Below are positions 1-8,937 of a stretch of 64,000 nt of DNA, one piece after another; within the stretch, counting starts at the first letter, position 1; each line of letters opens with the position of its first letter. The notes under the pieces are model-generated. The model ran no database searches. It was not told where the DNA came from and saw nothing but the letters and a program-made list of their open reading frames with translations. The stretch is from Lysobacteraceae bacterium (GTDB taxonomy: Bacteria > Pseudomonadota > Gammaproteobacteria > Xanthomonadales > Xanthomonadaceae): the NCBI GenBank assembly GCA_003241895.1, contig QBLY01000002.1:186001-250000 (forward strand), written 5' to 3'. A program made the translations under genes and the position numbers.

Positions 1-225
1 CGGCGCCTTATCTGCAGCGTGTGCTGGCGTAGGAAGCTGGCGTTCATCCACAGCACCGCGGCGTGGCGACGGCAGGAATTTCTTGGCCTTGGGTGGGCGG
101 ATATCCGATACGCGGTCGTTGGATTCTGATTGACGATCTTCCTTCGCCGAGCGAAGGACCCACGCCATGGCTTGCCCGCGCGCTGCAGTTGCAGGCTGTA
201 CGCCAATGGCGCATAGTCGCTTTCC

Positions 226-534
226 GTGCTGACGGTCATCGAGTCCGCGCTGTTCACCCGGCTTTGGCCGGATTACTGGACGCCCGAGGAGTACGGCGAT
301 TTCCTGCATCACCTTGCCGCGCGCCCCGAAGCGGGCGATGTCGTCCCGGGCTCCGGAGGCTGCCGCAAGATTCGCTGGTTCAGGGCCGGTATGGGCAAGC
401 GTGGCGGCGTCAGGGTGATCTACAGCCTGGGCCTGTTGCCCGGAACCTTGGTGCTGTTGACGATCTATTCCAAGTCGGCACGCGAATCCCTGTCGGCCGA
501 CGTGCTGCGGAAATTGTTGGAGGCGATGCAATGA
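226..534 (+). CDS. RelE/HigB-family toxin of a type II toxin-antitoxin pair
   Basis: A 102-residue protein with the compact RelE/ParE-fold pattern. The stretch around residues 45-65 (RKIRW, then GKRGGVRVIY) and the later LLTIYSKS match HigB-type mRNA interferases, which cleave mRNA on ribosomes and are held inactive by a DNA-binding partner. The start chosen is GTG at 226; a weak promoter (TTGCAG, 17 bp, CATAGT at 189-217) lies just upstream. The stop overlaps the start of the next gene by 4 bp in ATGA style, so toxin comes first and antitoxin second, the order typical of higBA. Family call is fairly secure; the cellular target is inferred from the family. Confidence 0.8.
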   Translation: MLTVIESALFTRLWPDYWTPEEYGDFLHHLAARPEAGDVVPGSGGCRKIRWFRAGMGKRGGVRVIYSLGLLPGTLVLLTIYSKSARESLSADVLRKLLEAMQ

Positions 535-836
535 AGACCACAAAAAATGCCCTCGCGGTTCGCGATTCTGGCCGCGACATCGGTGCCGAACTTCTGCAGG
601 CGGTTCGGGAAGTGAAGTCCGGCATCGTCGGCGGCCGCCGCCAAGTGCCGGTCAATGAAGTGGTGAAAGCGCGCCTGGGCACCGGACTTTCGCAAGCCGA
701 GTTCGCGGCAGCGCTGCAGATTTCTGCGCGCACGCTGCAGCAGTGGGAGCAGGGACGGCGGCTTCCTTCGGGAGCTGCCGAAACCCTGTTGCGCATCGTA
801 AGCCGCCATCCTGAAGTGTTGCGGGGAATACGGTAG
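531..836 (+). CDS. HigA/NadS-like HTH antitoxin
   Basis: A 101-residue protein starting at ATG 531 with a good Shine-Dalgarno (GGAGG at 519-523). The C-terminal half carries an XRE-type helix-turn-helix: LSQAEFAAALQISARTLQQW followed by EQGRR and a conserved PSGAAETLLR helix. Proteins of this kind bind the partner toxin and repress their own operon. The reading frame is open far upstream (to 63), but the 4-bp overlap with the toxin stop and the SD decide for 531. Its job as antitoxin is inferred from pairing with the RelE-like gene. Confidence 0.8.
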   Translation: MKTTKNALAVRDSGRDIGAELLQAVREVKSGIVGGRRQVPVNEVVKARLGTGLSQAEFAAALQISARTLQQWEQGRRLPSGAAETLLRIVSRHPEVLRGIR

Positions 837-894
837 TCGTAAAGGAAAGCTGCCCGCGCACGCTTTGAGACGGTGAACCGGCGATTGCCAGCCG

Positions 895-2763
895 TCAGAG
901 ATGCTTGCCGAAGAACTTGGCCAGCTCCAGGGTCGACCGGACCCGATTGACCTGCTTGCGCCAGCCATGTCCTTCGTCGGGGAACAACACGTACTCAACA
1001 TCAATGCCACGCTCCTTCAGCGTCGACACCACTTGCTCGGCCTCCACCACCGGCACATTGGTGTCATTCGCGCCATGCATCACCAGCAGCGGCGTCACCA
1101 CGCGGTCCAGCTTGTGGATGGGTGACAGGTCCCGCAGCAGCTGCAGCTGCGTCTTGGGATCCCCGTACTCGCCGGTCGAAATCGCGCCCATCCACGGCGT
1201 GCTCTGGGCGAAGAAGGTTTCGAAGTTCACCATGCCGAACAGGTTGGCGCCGGCGGCGAAGGTGTCGGGGTAATCGGTCACGGCCACCATCACCGCGTAG
1301 CCGCCGTAGCTGCCGCCCATCACGCCCAGGCGGCCCTTGGCGCCGATGCCGGCGTTTACCAGGAAGTCGGCGGTGGCCTTGATGTCCTTGTTCGCATCAA
1401 AGCGGCCTTCGTGGTTGTCCAGGCTCATGAAGGCCTTGCCGAAGCCGGAGCTGCCGCGGATGTTGGGCGCGAACACGGCGATGCCGCTGGCCAGCAGGGC
1501 CTGGTAGTCGGAGCGGAAGTTGGGGCGGTCTTGCCCTTCGGGGCCGCCGTGGAAGCTCAGCACCACGGGGCCGGGCGCCTTGAAGCCCTTGGGCAGGTAC
1601 AGCCAGCCCGACAGCTCCAGGCCGTCGTGCGCCTTGAAGGTGCGCAGCTCGGGCTTCACCAGCGTGGCCAGGTCCACGCCTGGGGTGGGGCTGAAGGTGA
1701 GACGGGTGTATTGCTCGGTCGCCAGGTCCAGCTGCCACAGGTCGGTGGGGGCGGACGAGCCGCTCAGGGCCAGCACCACGCGGCGGCCGTCGGGCGAGTA
1801 GTCGGCGCCGGTCACGATTTCGGCGGGGGCGGCGGGCAGGGGCTGGCGCTGGCCGGTGGCCAGGTCGATCAGTTCAAGCTCGTTCCTGCCGGCCACGTTC
1901 CAGGACAGCAGGGCCTGCGTCTTGGCGTCGTTGAGGATGAAGTCGTCCAGCTCGGCGTCGTCGCGCTCGGCCAGTTCGGTGCGCTTGAAGCTGCGCCCGT
2001 CGGCGGCGATGTCCACGCGTCCGAACGCGAAGCGGTCGCGGTCCAGGTTGTGGGCCAGGTACACGGTGTTGGTGTCCTTGCCGAACACCCCGCCACTTTC
2101 GGCCTTGCCCTGGTGCGGGGTCAGCAGCATGCGGCGGCCGGTGGTGAGGTCGTCCAGCCACAGGTTGCTGTTGCCGCGCGTTACCAGGCGGTTGACCAGG
2201 GCGCGGTTGCCCAGCACGTCGTCCATGCCGCCCAGGCCGTCCATCTCCACGGCGATGCCGGCCTTGGCCGTGGCCGGGTCGTACATATAGATGTCGGTGG
2301 TTTCCGGGTTACGGGCGTTGCTGCGGAAGTGGTAGCGGCCGTCGGGCGCGAAGTCACCGGTGAAGGTGTTGGCCTCGCCTTCGTTGATGCGCCGTACGTC
2401 GGTGCCGGCCGTGTCGGTGAGGAACAGCTGCGCGTTGTAGCCACCGCCCGGCGACACCGCATACGCAAGCTTTCCATCGGGCGACCAGCGCAGTCCAGAC
2501 ACCGCGTCGGCGTAGCTGGTCACCTGCCGCGGATAGCCGCCGCCGGCCGGGATGACCCACGCCTGCGGCGAGCCGCTGAGCGTGGTGATGAAGGCAATCT
2601 GCGCGCCGTCGGGCGAGTACTGCGGCGACGACGCGCTGCCCACCTTGCCCATGGCGGTGATGCGGGCTTCAAGCGCGGCATCGGCCGGGGCGTCGGCGGC
2701 GAACGCGGGGGCGCTGGCCAACAGCAGGGCAAGCGGAAGGCTGACGCGGAGGCGGCACGGCAT
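895..2763 (-). CDS. Secreted S9-family peptidase (dipeptidyl/acylaminoacyl-peptidase type)
   Basis: A 622-residue serine peptidase. It begins with a signal peptide ending in APAFA, so the mature enzyme is probably periplasmic or exported. Residues about 30-370 form a WD40-like beta-propeller with repeated SPDG motifs. The C-terminal alpha/beta-hydrolase domain has the nucleophile in GGSYGG (Ser about 485), the acid in HGAND (Asp about 567) and the histidine in DEGHGW (about 599). The family removes dipeptides or acylated residues from short peptides. An SD (GGGAGAG) precedes the ATG by a few bases. The gene is monocistronic and faces the toxin-antitoxin pair. Confidence 0.9.
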   Translation of the reverse strand: MPCRLRVSLPLALLLASAPAFAADAPADAALEARITAMGKVGSASSPQYSPDGAQIAFITTLSGSPQAWVIPAGGGYPRQVTSYADAVSGLRWSPDGKLAYAVSPGGGYNAQLFLTDTAGTDVRRINEGEANTFTGDFAPDGRYHFRSNARNPETTDIYMYDPATAKAGIAVEMDGLGGMDDVLGNRALVNRLVTRGNSNLWLDDLTTGRRMLLTPHQGKAESGGVFGKDTNTVYLAHNLDRDRFAFGRVDIAADGRSFKRTELAERDDAELDDFILNDAKTQALLSWNVAGRNELELIDLATGQRQPLPAAPAEIVTGADYSPDGRRVVLALSGSSAPTDLWQLDLATEQYTRLTFSPTPGVDLATLVKPELRTFKAHDGLELSGWLYLPKGFKAPGPVVLSFHGGPEGQDRPNFRSDYQALLASGIAVFAPNIRGSSGFGKAFMSLDNHEGRFDANKDIKATADFLVNAGIGAKGRLGVMGGSYGGYAVMVAVTDYPDTFAAGANLFGMVNFETFFAQSTPWMGAISTGEYGDPKTQLQLLRDLSPIHKLDRVVTPLLVMHGANDTNVPVVEAEQVVSTLKERGIDVEYVLFPDEGHGWRKQVNRVRSTLELAKFFGKHL

Positions 2764-2826
2764 AGGACTCTCCCTTGGGGTTCAGGGGGTCAACGTAGCA
2801 GGTGTGGCGGACCGGCCGCCGCGTTG

Positions 2827-2955
2827 ATGGAGTCGCTGCATGCCGCCGAAGGTAAGGGACAAGCCATCGATCTGCACCTGGCCGGCTTGCGCGAGGACGG
2901 TGATCCCATTCCGCCGCCCGTGGTGCAGGTCCAGTACGTCGACGTAGCGGCCTGA
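2827..2955 (+). pseudogene. 3' remnant of a hicB-type antitoxin gene
   Basis: A 42-codon open stretch whose translation reads like the C-terminal end of HicB antitoxins: GKGQAIDLHLAGL, then REDGDPIPPP and a terminal VQYVDV. In whole HicB proteins this segment follows an RNase-H-like fold beginning near 60-80 residues upstream. Here the upstream frame shows nothing HicB-like and runs into the S9 peptidase promoter region, and no hicA toxin is present. I read it as the leftover of a lost hicAB module. A short standalone protein is possible but unlikely. Confidence 0.6.
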
Positions 2956-3211
2956 CCCCGGCGGGGCAATTCGAATCGTCTGGACGGGCTACGTCCCTGC
3001 GCGCTGCGTGAGTTGTCTTGGAATTCGGCGGCGGTAACGCCTTGGTCGCCGCCGCCTGACGCACAGCAATCACACGCCTGTCATATCCGGCTGGTCTGCT
3101 GCTACCCAGCATGACCCACCTCCCAAGCACGTCCCGTCCGTTGCCGATCGCACCGCCGCACCCCGCGGTCGATCCGCCGTCGCCACCGCACCGGACGCCC
3201 GGGGTCTGCGC
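2956..3211. other. Non-coding or decayed stretch before the glycosyltransferase
   Basis: No convincing gene. It holds a stem of 8 perfect base pairs (CGGCGGCG at 3026-3033 against CGCCGCCG at 3047-3054) with no T-run. It also holds a 34-codon proline-rich open frame from ATG 3111 whose TGA (3213-3215) overlaps the glycosyltransferase ATG in ATGA style. That overlap could be the tail of a degraded upstream partner gene, but the peptide resembles no family I know. Confidence 0.4.
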
Positions 3212-4094
3212 ATGAAAGTCCTGATCGTCACCGACGCCTGGGAGCCGCAGGTCAACGGCGTTTGCGCCGCAGGCCATCCACATCGCCACCGAAGGACCGC
3301 TGGGCATGGCCGCCCGCGCCTATGCGCTGCGCAACAAGCTGCCCTACACCACGGCCTACCACACGCGCTTCCCAGAATACGTGCATGCGCGCGTGCGGCT
3401 GCCGCTGTCGGTGACGTATCGCTTCCTGCGCTGGTTCCACGGCCGCGCCGAAGCGGTGATGGTGCCCACCGAAGTCGTGCGCCGCGACCTGCTGGCCTAT
3501 GGCTTCGCGCCCGGGAAGGTGGTGCTGTGGTCGCGCGGCGTAGACCTGGACATCTTCAAGCCCGGCGCGGCGATGGTGCACAACCGGCACAAACCGATCT
3601 TCCTGTGCGTGGGCCGCGTTGCGGTGGAAAAGAATATCGAAGCCTTCCTGCGGCTCGACCTGCCCGGCACAAAGTGGGTGGCCGGCGACGGCCCTGCGCT
3701 TGACTCGCTGAAGGCGAAGTTCCCCGACGTGCATTTCACCGGCGTGCTGTCCCAGACCGAGCTGGCCACCCTGTACAACGCCGCCGACGTCTTCGTGTTC
3801 CCCAGCCGCACCGACACCTTCGGGCTGGTGCTGCTCGAAGCGCTGGCCTGCGGCTGCCCGGTGGCGGCCTATCCGGTCACCGGCCCGGTGGACGTCATCG
3901 GCGACTCGCCCGCAGGCGCGCTGGACGAGGACCTGCGCACCGCCGCCCTGCGCGCGCTGAAGATCGACCGCGGCGTGGCGCGCGCGCACGCGGAGCGTTT
4001 CTCCTGGGAAGCCTGCACGCGGCAGTTCCTGGCAAACCTGCATCCCTTCGAAGACGGCCGCCGCGCCGGCGCGGTGGGCGACGCGGCCGCCTGA
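3212..4094 (+). pseudogene. Family-4 glycosyltransferase with internal deletion and frameshift
   Basis: The first 17 codons (MKVLIVTDAWEPQVNGV) are the canonical N-terminus of a GT4 glycosyltransferase related to GDP-mannose-dependent mannosyltransferases. Immediately after, the reading frame changes. From about 3264 a second frame reads FAPQAIHIATEGPLG and continues to the stop with all expected parts: AYHTRFPEY, RWFHG, GRVAVEKNIEAFL, and FVFPSRTDTFGLVLLEALACG (in two adjoining pieces), which is the nucleotide-sugar-binding signature. Compared with the family, about 50-60 codons between NGV and FAPQ are missing. The missing part belongs to the N-terminal Rossmann domain, so the product is probably inactive. 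A sequencing or assembly error at this spot is the other explanation. Confidence 0.75.
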
Positions 4095-4231
4095 CCGGTC
4101 GACGCAGGCCTGGGTCTGCATTTCGGGTCGGCACGATCGCCGATCATGCACAGGCGTGCCGACGGTGAATGTTCGCCGGCGCACATGGTGCAGCCAGATA
4201 CGCGCGGCTGCCAACTGCCCCTGCGCGGGCT

Positions 4232-4272
4232 TTGACGCACGTCAATCCACGGCGTCCCGAAAGGCGTATCGT
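4232..4272 (+). promoter_or_regulatory. FNR/Anr-type box with spaced -10 element upstream of the agmatine operon
   Basis: A perfect palindrome TTGAC-GCAC-GTCAA at 4232-4245 matches the FNR/Anr consensus TTGAT-N4-ATCAA except for the inner base of each half. Its centre is 4238.5. A -10-like hexamer TATCGT sits at 4267-4272, which puts the transcription start near 4279-4280, that is 41.5 bp from the box centre. This is the class II activation distance. It suggests oxygen-limited induction of the agmatine genes, as known for Anr and the arc operon of Pseudomonas. Confidence 0.6.
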
Positions 4273-4311
4273 CAAGAATGGGCCGTAGGGCTCGTTGCCG
4301 GAATGGTCTAA

Positions 4312-5331
4312 ATGAAGCACTTCCTCGACACCCAGGATTTCAGCCGCAGCGAGCTGATGGACCTGATGCTGCTGATCGGCCTGCTCAAGCGCGCCGACAA
4401 ACAGGGCGCCCTGCCCAAGCTGCTGGCCGGTGCCTCGCTGGGCATGATCTTCGAAGAGCCCTCCACGCGCACGCGGGTTTCGTTCGAAGTGGCCATGACC
4501 AAGCTCGGCGGGCATGCGCTTTACCTCAAGCCCGGCGAGATCCACCTGGGCGTGCGCGAGAACATCAAGGACACCTCGCAGGTCATCAGCCGCATGGTGG
4601 ACGCCATCGAGGCGCGCACCCTCAAGAACCAGACCCTGCTGGACCTGGCCGCCAACGCCACGGTGCCGGTGATCAACGGGCTCACCGACTACAACCACCC
4701 CACCCAGGTGGTCTGCGACGTGTTCACGATGCTGGAGCACAAACTGCCGGAAAAAGAGCTTTCCGACCTGCGCGTGGTTTTCATTGGCGACGCCACCAAC
4801 GTCTGCGCTTCGCTGCTGATGATGTGCACGCGCATGGGCATGCATTTCACCCATGTGGCGCCGGCGCGCTACCAGGCGCCCGAGGCGTGGCAGAAGATCG
4901 GCCGCGACAACTGCGCACAGTCGGGCGGCAGCCTCACCATCACCGACGACCCGCTGGCTGCGGTGCGCGACGCTGATTTCCTATACACCGACCTGTGGTG
5001 GTGGGTGGGCCAGGAAGACGAAATCCCGGAACGGCGCGCCGCGTTCATGCCGCGCTACCAGGTCAACGCCGAGCTGTTCGCCGCCGCGCCCAAGCACGCC
5101 AAGATGATGCACTGCCTGCCCGCCAGCCGCGGCGTGGAGGCCACCGATGAAGTGCTCGACCACCCGCGTTCAATCATCTACGACCAGGCCGAGAACCGCC
5201 TGCACGCCGAGAAGGCGATCCTGGTGAAGTTCATCTACCCGCGCCTTCGCAAAGCGCCCGACGAGCTCAAGCAGTGGCACGCCGGACGCATCCAGTCCTT
5301 CCTTACCGGCCACGGGCTCGACTTGCCGTAA
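4312..5331 (+). CDS. aguB: Putrescine carbamoyltransferase (ornithine carbamoyltransferase family)
   Basis: A 339-residue transcarbamylase. The carbamoyl-phosphate loop STRTR is at residues 51-55 and the HCLP signature at 267-270. The ornithine-binding SMG loop of true OTCases is absent; its place holds YTDLWWWVGQEDE (from about 225), resembling the YTDVWYG region of putrescine carbamoyltransferases. The enzyme would phosphorolyse N-carbamoylputrescine to putrescine and carbamoyl phosphate. Gene neighbours (antiporter, agmatine deiminase, carbamate kinase) support this over arginine biosynthesis. The symbol aguB follows the lactic-acid-bacteria usage; in Pseudomonas aguB means a different enzyme. 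Catabolic OTCase remains an alternative. Confidence 0.75.
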   Translation: MKHFLDTQDFSRSELMDLMLLIGLLKRADKQGALPKLLAGASLGMIFEEPSTRTRVSFEVAMTKLGGHALYLKPGEIHLGVRENIKDTSQVISRMVDAIEARTLKNQTLLDLAANATVPVINGLTDYNHPTQVVCDVFTMLEHKLPEKELSDLRVVFIGDATNVCASLLMMCTRMGMHFTHVAPARYQAPEAWQKIGRDNCAQSGGSLTITDDPLAAVRDADFLYTDLWWWVGQEDEIPERRAAFMPRYQVNAELFAAAPKHAKMMHCLPASRGVEATDEVLDHPRSIIYDQAENRLHAEKAILVKFIYPRLRKAPDELKQWHAGRIQSFLTGHGLDLP

Positions 5332-5358
5332 GCATCCCCCCTTTCGCAGGAGACCGTC

Positions 5359-6786
5359 ATGAACACTGATCTTCCCGCAGTGAAGTCGCCGCCGACCGCC
5401 CAGGCCCCCCACGGCTTCAAGCGCGTGCTCGGGCTGCTCGACATGACGCTGTTCACCGTCTGCGCCATCCTGGTGATCGACACCCTGGCGGCCTCGGCCG
5501 CGATCGGCCCCTCGGCGATGACCTGGTGGGTGATCACGCTGGTGCTGTTCTTCATCCCCTACGCCCTGATGACCGCCGAACTCGGCGCCGCGTATCCGCG
5601 TGAGGGCGGCATCCAGGGCTGGATCCGCAAGGCCTACGGCGACCGCTGGGCGGCGCGCGCCACCTGGTGCTACTGGATCAACGTGGCGCTGTGGATGCCG
5701 TCGGTGTACATCCTGTTCGCGGGCATGTTCTCGCAGATGTTCTGGCCCGAGATGGGGCTGGGCGCGAAGATCGCGATGGCGGTGGTGCTGTCCTGGCTTA
5801 CGGTGGGCTTCGGCATCCTGAGCCTGGACGTGAGCAAGTGGATCCCGAACATCGGCGCCGTCATCAAGGCCGCCATCATGCTGCTGATCGGTGGCGGTGG
5901 CATCTACTACGTCACGCAGAACGGCGTCGCCAATGAGTTCACCGTGGCGACGCTGACGCCGCAGCTCGGCGCCAGCCTCGCCTTTCTGCCGGTCATCGTC
6001 TACAACTACCTGGGCTTCGAGTTGATGTCGGGTGCGGGCGAGGAAATGAAGGATCCGGCGCGCGACGTGCCGCGGGCGGTGATCATTTCCGGCGTGTCGA
6101 TCGCGGTGTTCTACCTGCTGGCCACGTTCGGCATCCTGGCCGTGCTGCCGCAGGCCGACATCGGGCTGGTCGAGGGCCTGCTGGATACCGTGGCCAAGAT
6201 CTTTGGTGATTCCGCCGCCGGCAAGGCGCTGGTGACCGCGGTCGGCATCGGTGCGCTGTACACCTTCTTCGCCAACATGGTCACCTGGTCGCTCGGCGCC
6301 AACCGCACGGCCCAGGCGGCCTCGGCGGACGGCGAACTGCCGGCGTTCCTGGGCGTGCTGCACAAGCGCCACAAAACGCCGGTGGGTGCCTTCCTGGCAA
6401 TGGGCGTGGTGGGAACGGCCGTGATCTTCGGCTACGGCTTCCTGGCGCAATCCACCGAGGACCTGTTCTGGACGCTGTTCGCGTTCAGTTCGATCATCTT
6501 CCTGCTGCCCTACCTGCTTCTGTTCCCGACCTTCGTGCGCCTGCGCCGAATCGATCCCGACACGCCGCGGCCTTACCGCATGTCGGGGCCGCTGGGCTGG
6601 CTGCGGATCCTGGCCACGGTCTGCGCGCTGTTCATCCTGCAGGCGATCGTGTTCTTCGTGTGGGTGCCGGGCGAGCCGATCGACTGGGCGGCGGCTGGGC
6701 CGATCATGATCGGCGTCGTGGTGACCTTGGTGATCGGCGAAGTGTTGGTGCAGCGCCAGCATCGCCGGCGCGGAAAAACGCCGTGA
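5359..6786 (+). CDS. aguD: APC-superfamily amino acid/polyamine antiporter, probable agmatine:putrescine exchanger
   Basis: A 475-residue, about 12-helix permease of the APC family with the N-terminal signature [15 protein letters not shown] and conserved GGIQGW. SD GGAG lies 8 bp before the ATG. It sits 27 bp after the carbamoyltransferase and overlaps the deiminase start by 4 bp (GTGA), so it is cotranscribed. In agmatine pathways such a carrier imports agmatine in exchange for putrescine, which aids acid resistance and needs no energy. The substrate is inferred from context only; the sequence alone says amino acid/polyamine permease. Confidence 0.75.
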   Translation: MNTDLPAVKSPPTAQAPHGFKRVLGLLDMTLFTVCAILVIDTLAASAAIGPSAMTWWVITLVLFFIPYALMTAELGAAYPREGGIQGWIRKAYGDRWAARATWCYWINVALWMPSVYILFAGMFSQMFWPEMGLGAKIAMAVVLSWLTVGFGILSLDVSKWIPNIGAVIKAAIMLLIGGGGIYYVTQNGVANEFTVATLTPQLGASLAFLPVIVYNYLGFELMSGAGEEMKDPARDVPRAVIISGVSIAVFYLLATFGILAVLPQADIGLVEGLLDTVAKIFGDSAAGKALVTAVGIGALYTFFANMVTWSLGANRTAQAASADGELPAFLGVLHKRHKTPVGAFLAMGVVGTAVIFGYGFLAQSTEDLFWTLFAFSSIIFLLPYLLLFPTFVRLRRIDPDTPRPYRMSGPLGWLRILATVCALFILQAIVFFVWVPGEPIDWAAAGPIMIGVVVTLVIGEVLVQRQHRRRGKTP

Positions 6787-7886
6787 CCCGCACCCTGGCC
6801 ACCACCCCGGCCACCGACGGCTTCCGGATGCCGGGCGAGTTCGACCCGCACCAGGGCACCTGGATGCTGTGGCCCGAGCGCCCCGACACCTGGCGCTGGG
6901 GCGCCAAGCCCGCGCAGGCTGCCTATGCCGAGGTGGCGCGTGCCATCAGCGAATTCGAGCGGGTGACGATGTGCGTTTCGCCGGGACAGTTCGCCAACGC
7001 CCGGCAGGTGCTGCCCGAAGCCGTGCGCGTGGTCGAGATGACCAGCAACGACGCCTGGGTGCGCGACTGCGGGCCCAGCTTCCTCATCAACGACGCGGGC
7101 GAGGTGCGCGGCGTGGACTGGCGGTTCAACGCCTGGGGCGGGCTGGAAAGCGGCCTGTATTCGCCGTGGGACCAGGACGATATGGTGGGGCAGAAGATCC
7201 TGGAGCTGGAGAACGTGGCCCGCTACGCCGCGCCGCTGATCCTTGAGGGTGGCTCGATCGAGGTGGACGGCGACGGCACCCTTCTAACCACACGCGAATG
7301 CCTGCTCAACCACGATCGCAATCCCGACCTGGGCCTGGCGGAGATCGAAGCCCAGCTCGGTGAGTACCTGGGCATCAGCAAGATCATCTGGCTCGAAAAG
7401 GGCGTCTACAACGACGAAACCGAAGGCCACATCGACAACCTCGCGCGCTTCGCGCGGCCGGGCGTGGTGATGCTGGACTGGACCGACGACACCACCGACC
7501 CGCAGTACCCGATCAGCCTGGATGCCTTCCAGCGGCTCAGCCAGGCCACCGATGCACGCGGGCGCAAGCTGGAGGTGATCAAGCTGCCCCAACCGGGCCC
7601 GCTGCACATGACCCAGGACGAATCGCGCGGCGTGGACGTGGTGGAAGGCACGCAGCCGCGCGAGGCGGGGCTGCGTCTGGCGGCGTCGTACGTGAACTTC
7701 TACTTGTGCAACGGCGCGGTGATCATGCCGCTGCTGGATGAACGCACCGACGCGGTTGCGGCCGATCTGATCCAGCGCGGCTTCCCCGATCGCCGGGTCG
7801 TCGGCGTGGCGGCGCGGGAAATCCTGCTTGGCGGCGGCGATATCCACTGCATCACCCAGCAGCAGCCGCTGGCGCGGCGGCGCTGA
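6783..7886 (+). CDS. aguA: Agmatine deiminase
   Basis: A 367-residue member of the pentein/guanidino-modifying fold that hydrolyses agmatine to N-carbamoylputrescine and ammonia. Visible signatures are [18 protein letters not shown] near the N-terminus, [23 protein letters not shown] and the C-terminal [11 protein letters not shown] with the nucleophile Cys at about 356, the position expected for this family. The start is the GTG that overlaps the antiporter stop (GTGA); upstream in-frame codons lie inside the antiporter gene. It is the last plus-strand gene of the operon and converges with carbamate kinase 13 bp away. Confidence 0.93.
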   Translation: MTRTLATTPATDGFRMPGEFDPHQGTWMLWPERPDTWRWGAKPAQAAYAEVARAISEFERVTMCVSPGQFANARQVLPEAVRVVEMTSNDAWVRDCGPSFLINDAGEVRGVDWRFNAWGGLESGLYSPWDQDDMVGQKILELENVARYAAPLILEGGSIEVDGDGTLLTTRECLLNHDRNPDLGLAEIEAQLGEYLGISKIIWLEKGVYNDETEGHIDNLARFARPGVVMLDWTDDTTDPQYPISLDAFQRLSQATDARGRKLEVIKLPQPGPLHMTQDESRGVDVVEGTQPREAGLRLAASYVNFYLCNGAVIMPLLDERTDAVAADLIQRGFPDRRVVGVAAREILLGGGDIHCITQQQPLARRR

Positions 7887-7899
7887 GCCGGGCGCGCAC

Positions 7900-8835
7900 T
7901 CACCACCAGGACAGGTCCGGTTCGTCCGATGCGCTGTCGGGCACGATCCAAGTGCCGGCGTTGCCGGCCAGGATGGCTTCCAGTTCGTCGATTGACCCGA
8001 TCGCAGCGCGTTTTCCGGCCTTGGCCATCGCTACGGCGGACGCTACTTTGGGCCCCATCGAACCCGTCGCGAACGCATGCTGCGCCAGGCCGCGTGGTGT
8101 TGCACGCTTCAGGGCGCGCACCTGCGGCGTATCGAAGTCCGTCATCACCGCGGCCACATCGGTCAACATCACCAGCGCATCGGCGCCGAGTTCGATCGCC
8201 AGCAGCGCGCTGGCGGCGTCCTTGTCGATCACCGCTTCGACGCCGTAAAGCCGGCCGTCGGCATCCATCGCCACCGGGATGCCGCCGCCGCCGGCGCAGA
8301 TCACCGTCACCTGCGCCTCGGCCATGCGCTTGATCGCCGGCAGGGCCAGGATGCGCAGCGGTGCGGGCGACGCGACCACGCGGCGCCAGTGCGCGCCGTC
8401 CGGCGCAACGGTCCAGCCTTTTTCAGCTGCGAGCGCCGTGGCTTGAGCTTCCGCGTAGACCGGGCCAATGGGTTTGGTCGGGCTGGCGAAGGCCGGGTCG
8501 CGCGGATCCACCACCACCTGGGTGAGCAGGGTGGCGAACTGGCGCCCGGGCAGCTGGTTGATCAACTCCTGTTCCAGCACGTAGCCGATCATGCCCTCGC
8601 TCTCGGCGCCAAGGACGTCGAGCGGGAACGCTGGCCGCGTGGGATCCGCCATCGCCTGCAGCGCCAGCAGCCCCACCTGCGGGCCGTTGCCGTGGGTCAG
8701 CACCACGTCGTGCCGGCGGATCACCGGCGCCAGACCGGCGGCCGCGGCGGCGATGTTGGCGCGCTGCAGCGCGGGGTCCGGCGGCTGGCCGCGCTTGAGC
8801 AGCGCATTGCCGCCCAGTGCGATGACGAGATTCAT
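7900..8835 (-). CDS. arcC: Carbamate kinase
   Basis: A 311-residue kinase converting carbamoyl phosphate and ADP into ATP, CO2 and ammonia. It shows the amino-acid-kinase N-terminus MNLVIALGGNALL, THGNGPQVGLL, the long ICAGGGGIPV loop and VIDKDAASALLA, all typical of ArcC. The ATG at 8835 is chosen because the family begins with this MNLVIALGGNA; the extra upstream codons lack support. It would finish the agmatine pathway but is transcribed toward it from the opposite strand. A TTGACA element on the minus strand (8891-8896) may be its -35. Confidence 0.93.
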   Translation of the reverse strand: MNLVIALGGNALLKRGQPPDPALQRANIAAAAAGLAPVIRRHDVVLTHGNGPQVGLLALQAMADPTRPAFPLDVLGAESEGMIGYVLEQELINQLPGRQFATLLTQVVVDPRDPAFASPTKPIGPVYAEAQATALAAEKGWTVAPDGAHWRRVVASPAPLRILALPAIKRMAEAQVTVICAGGGGIPVAMDADGRLYGVEAVIDKDAASALLAIELGADALVMLTDVAAVMTDFDTPQVRALKRATPRGLAQHAFATGSMGPKVASAVAMAKAGKRAAIGSIDELEAILAGNAGTWIVPDSASDEPDLSWW

Positions 8836-8937
8836 GTCGGGTGATACTCCCCAAGGGTCCACGTTTTATTTCGCGCCCGGGACCCGTTGCTGTCAAGGCG
8901 GCGACAGCATGGCGCGGGTACTTTAGTGCCCAGTTGC

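Noticed and set aside
3-32. Nine codons (APYLQRVLA) ending in TAG, possibly the 3' end of a gene running in from the left
   Set aside because: Too short to judge; the frame is open only because of the window edge.
1411-2955. 514-codon open frame on the plus strand across the S9 peptidase
   Set aside because: Antisense shadow of a clear gene; only its last 42 codons (HicB-like) are coding-like and are annotated separately.
5170-6762. 530-codon minus-strand frame rich in His, Gln, Arg over the permease
   Set aside because: Composition typical of an antisense shadow in high-GC DNA; the plus-strand permease explains the sequence.
8887-8900. TTGACAGCAACGGG on the minus strand upstream of arcC as an Anr box
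   Set aside because: Only one half-site matches; better explained as a sigma-70 -35 element.
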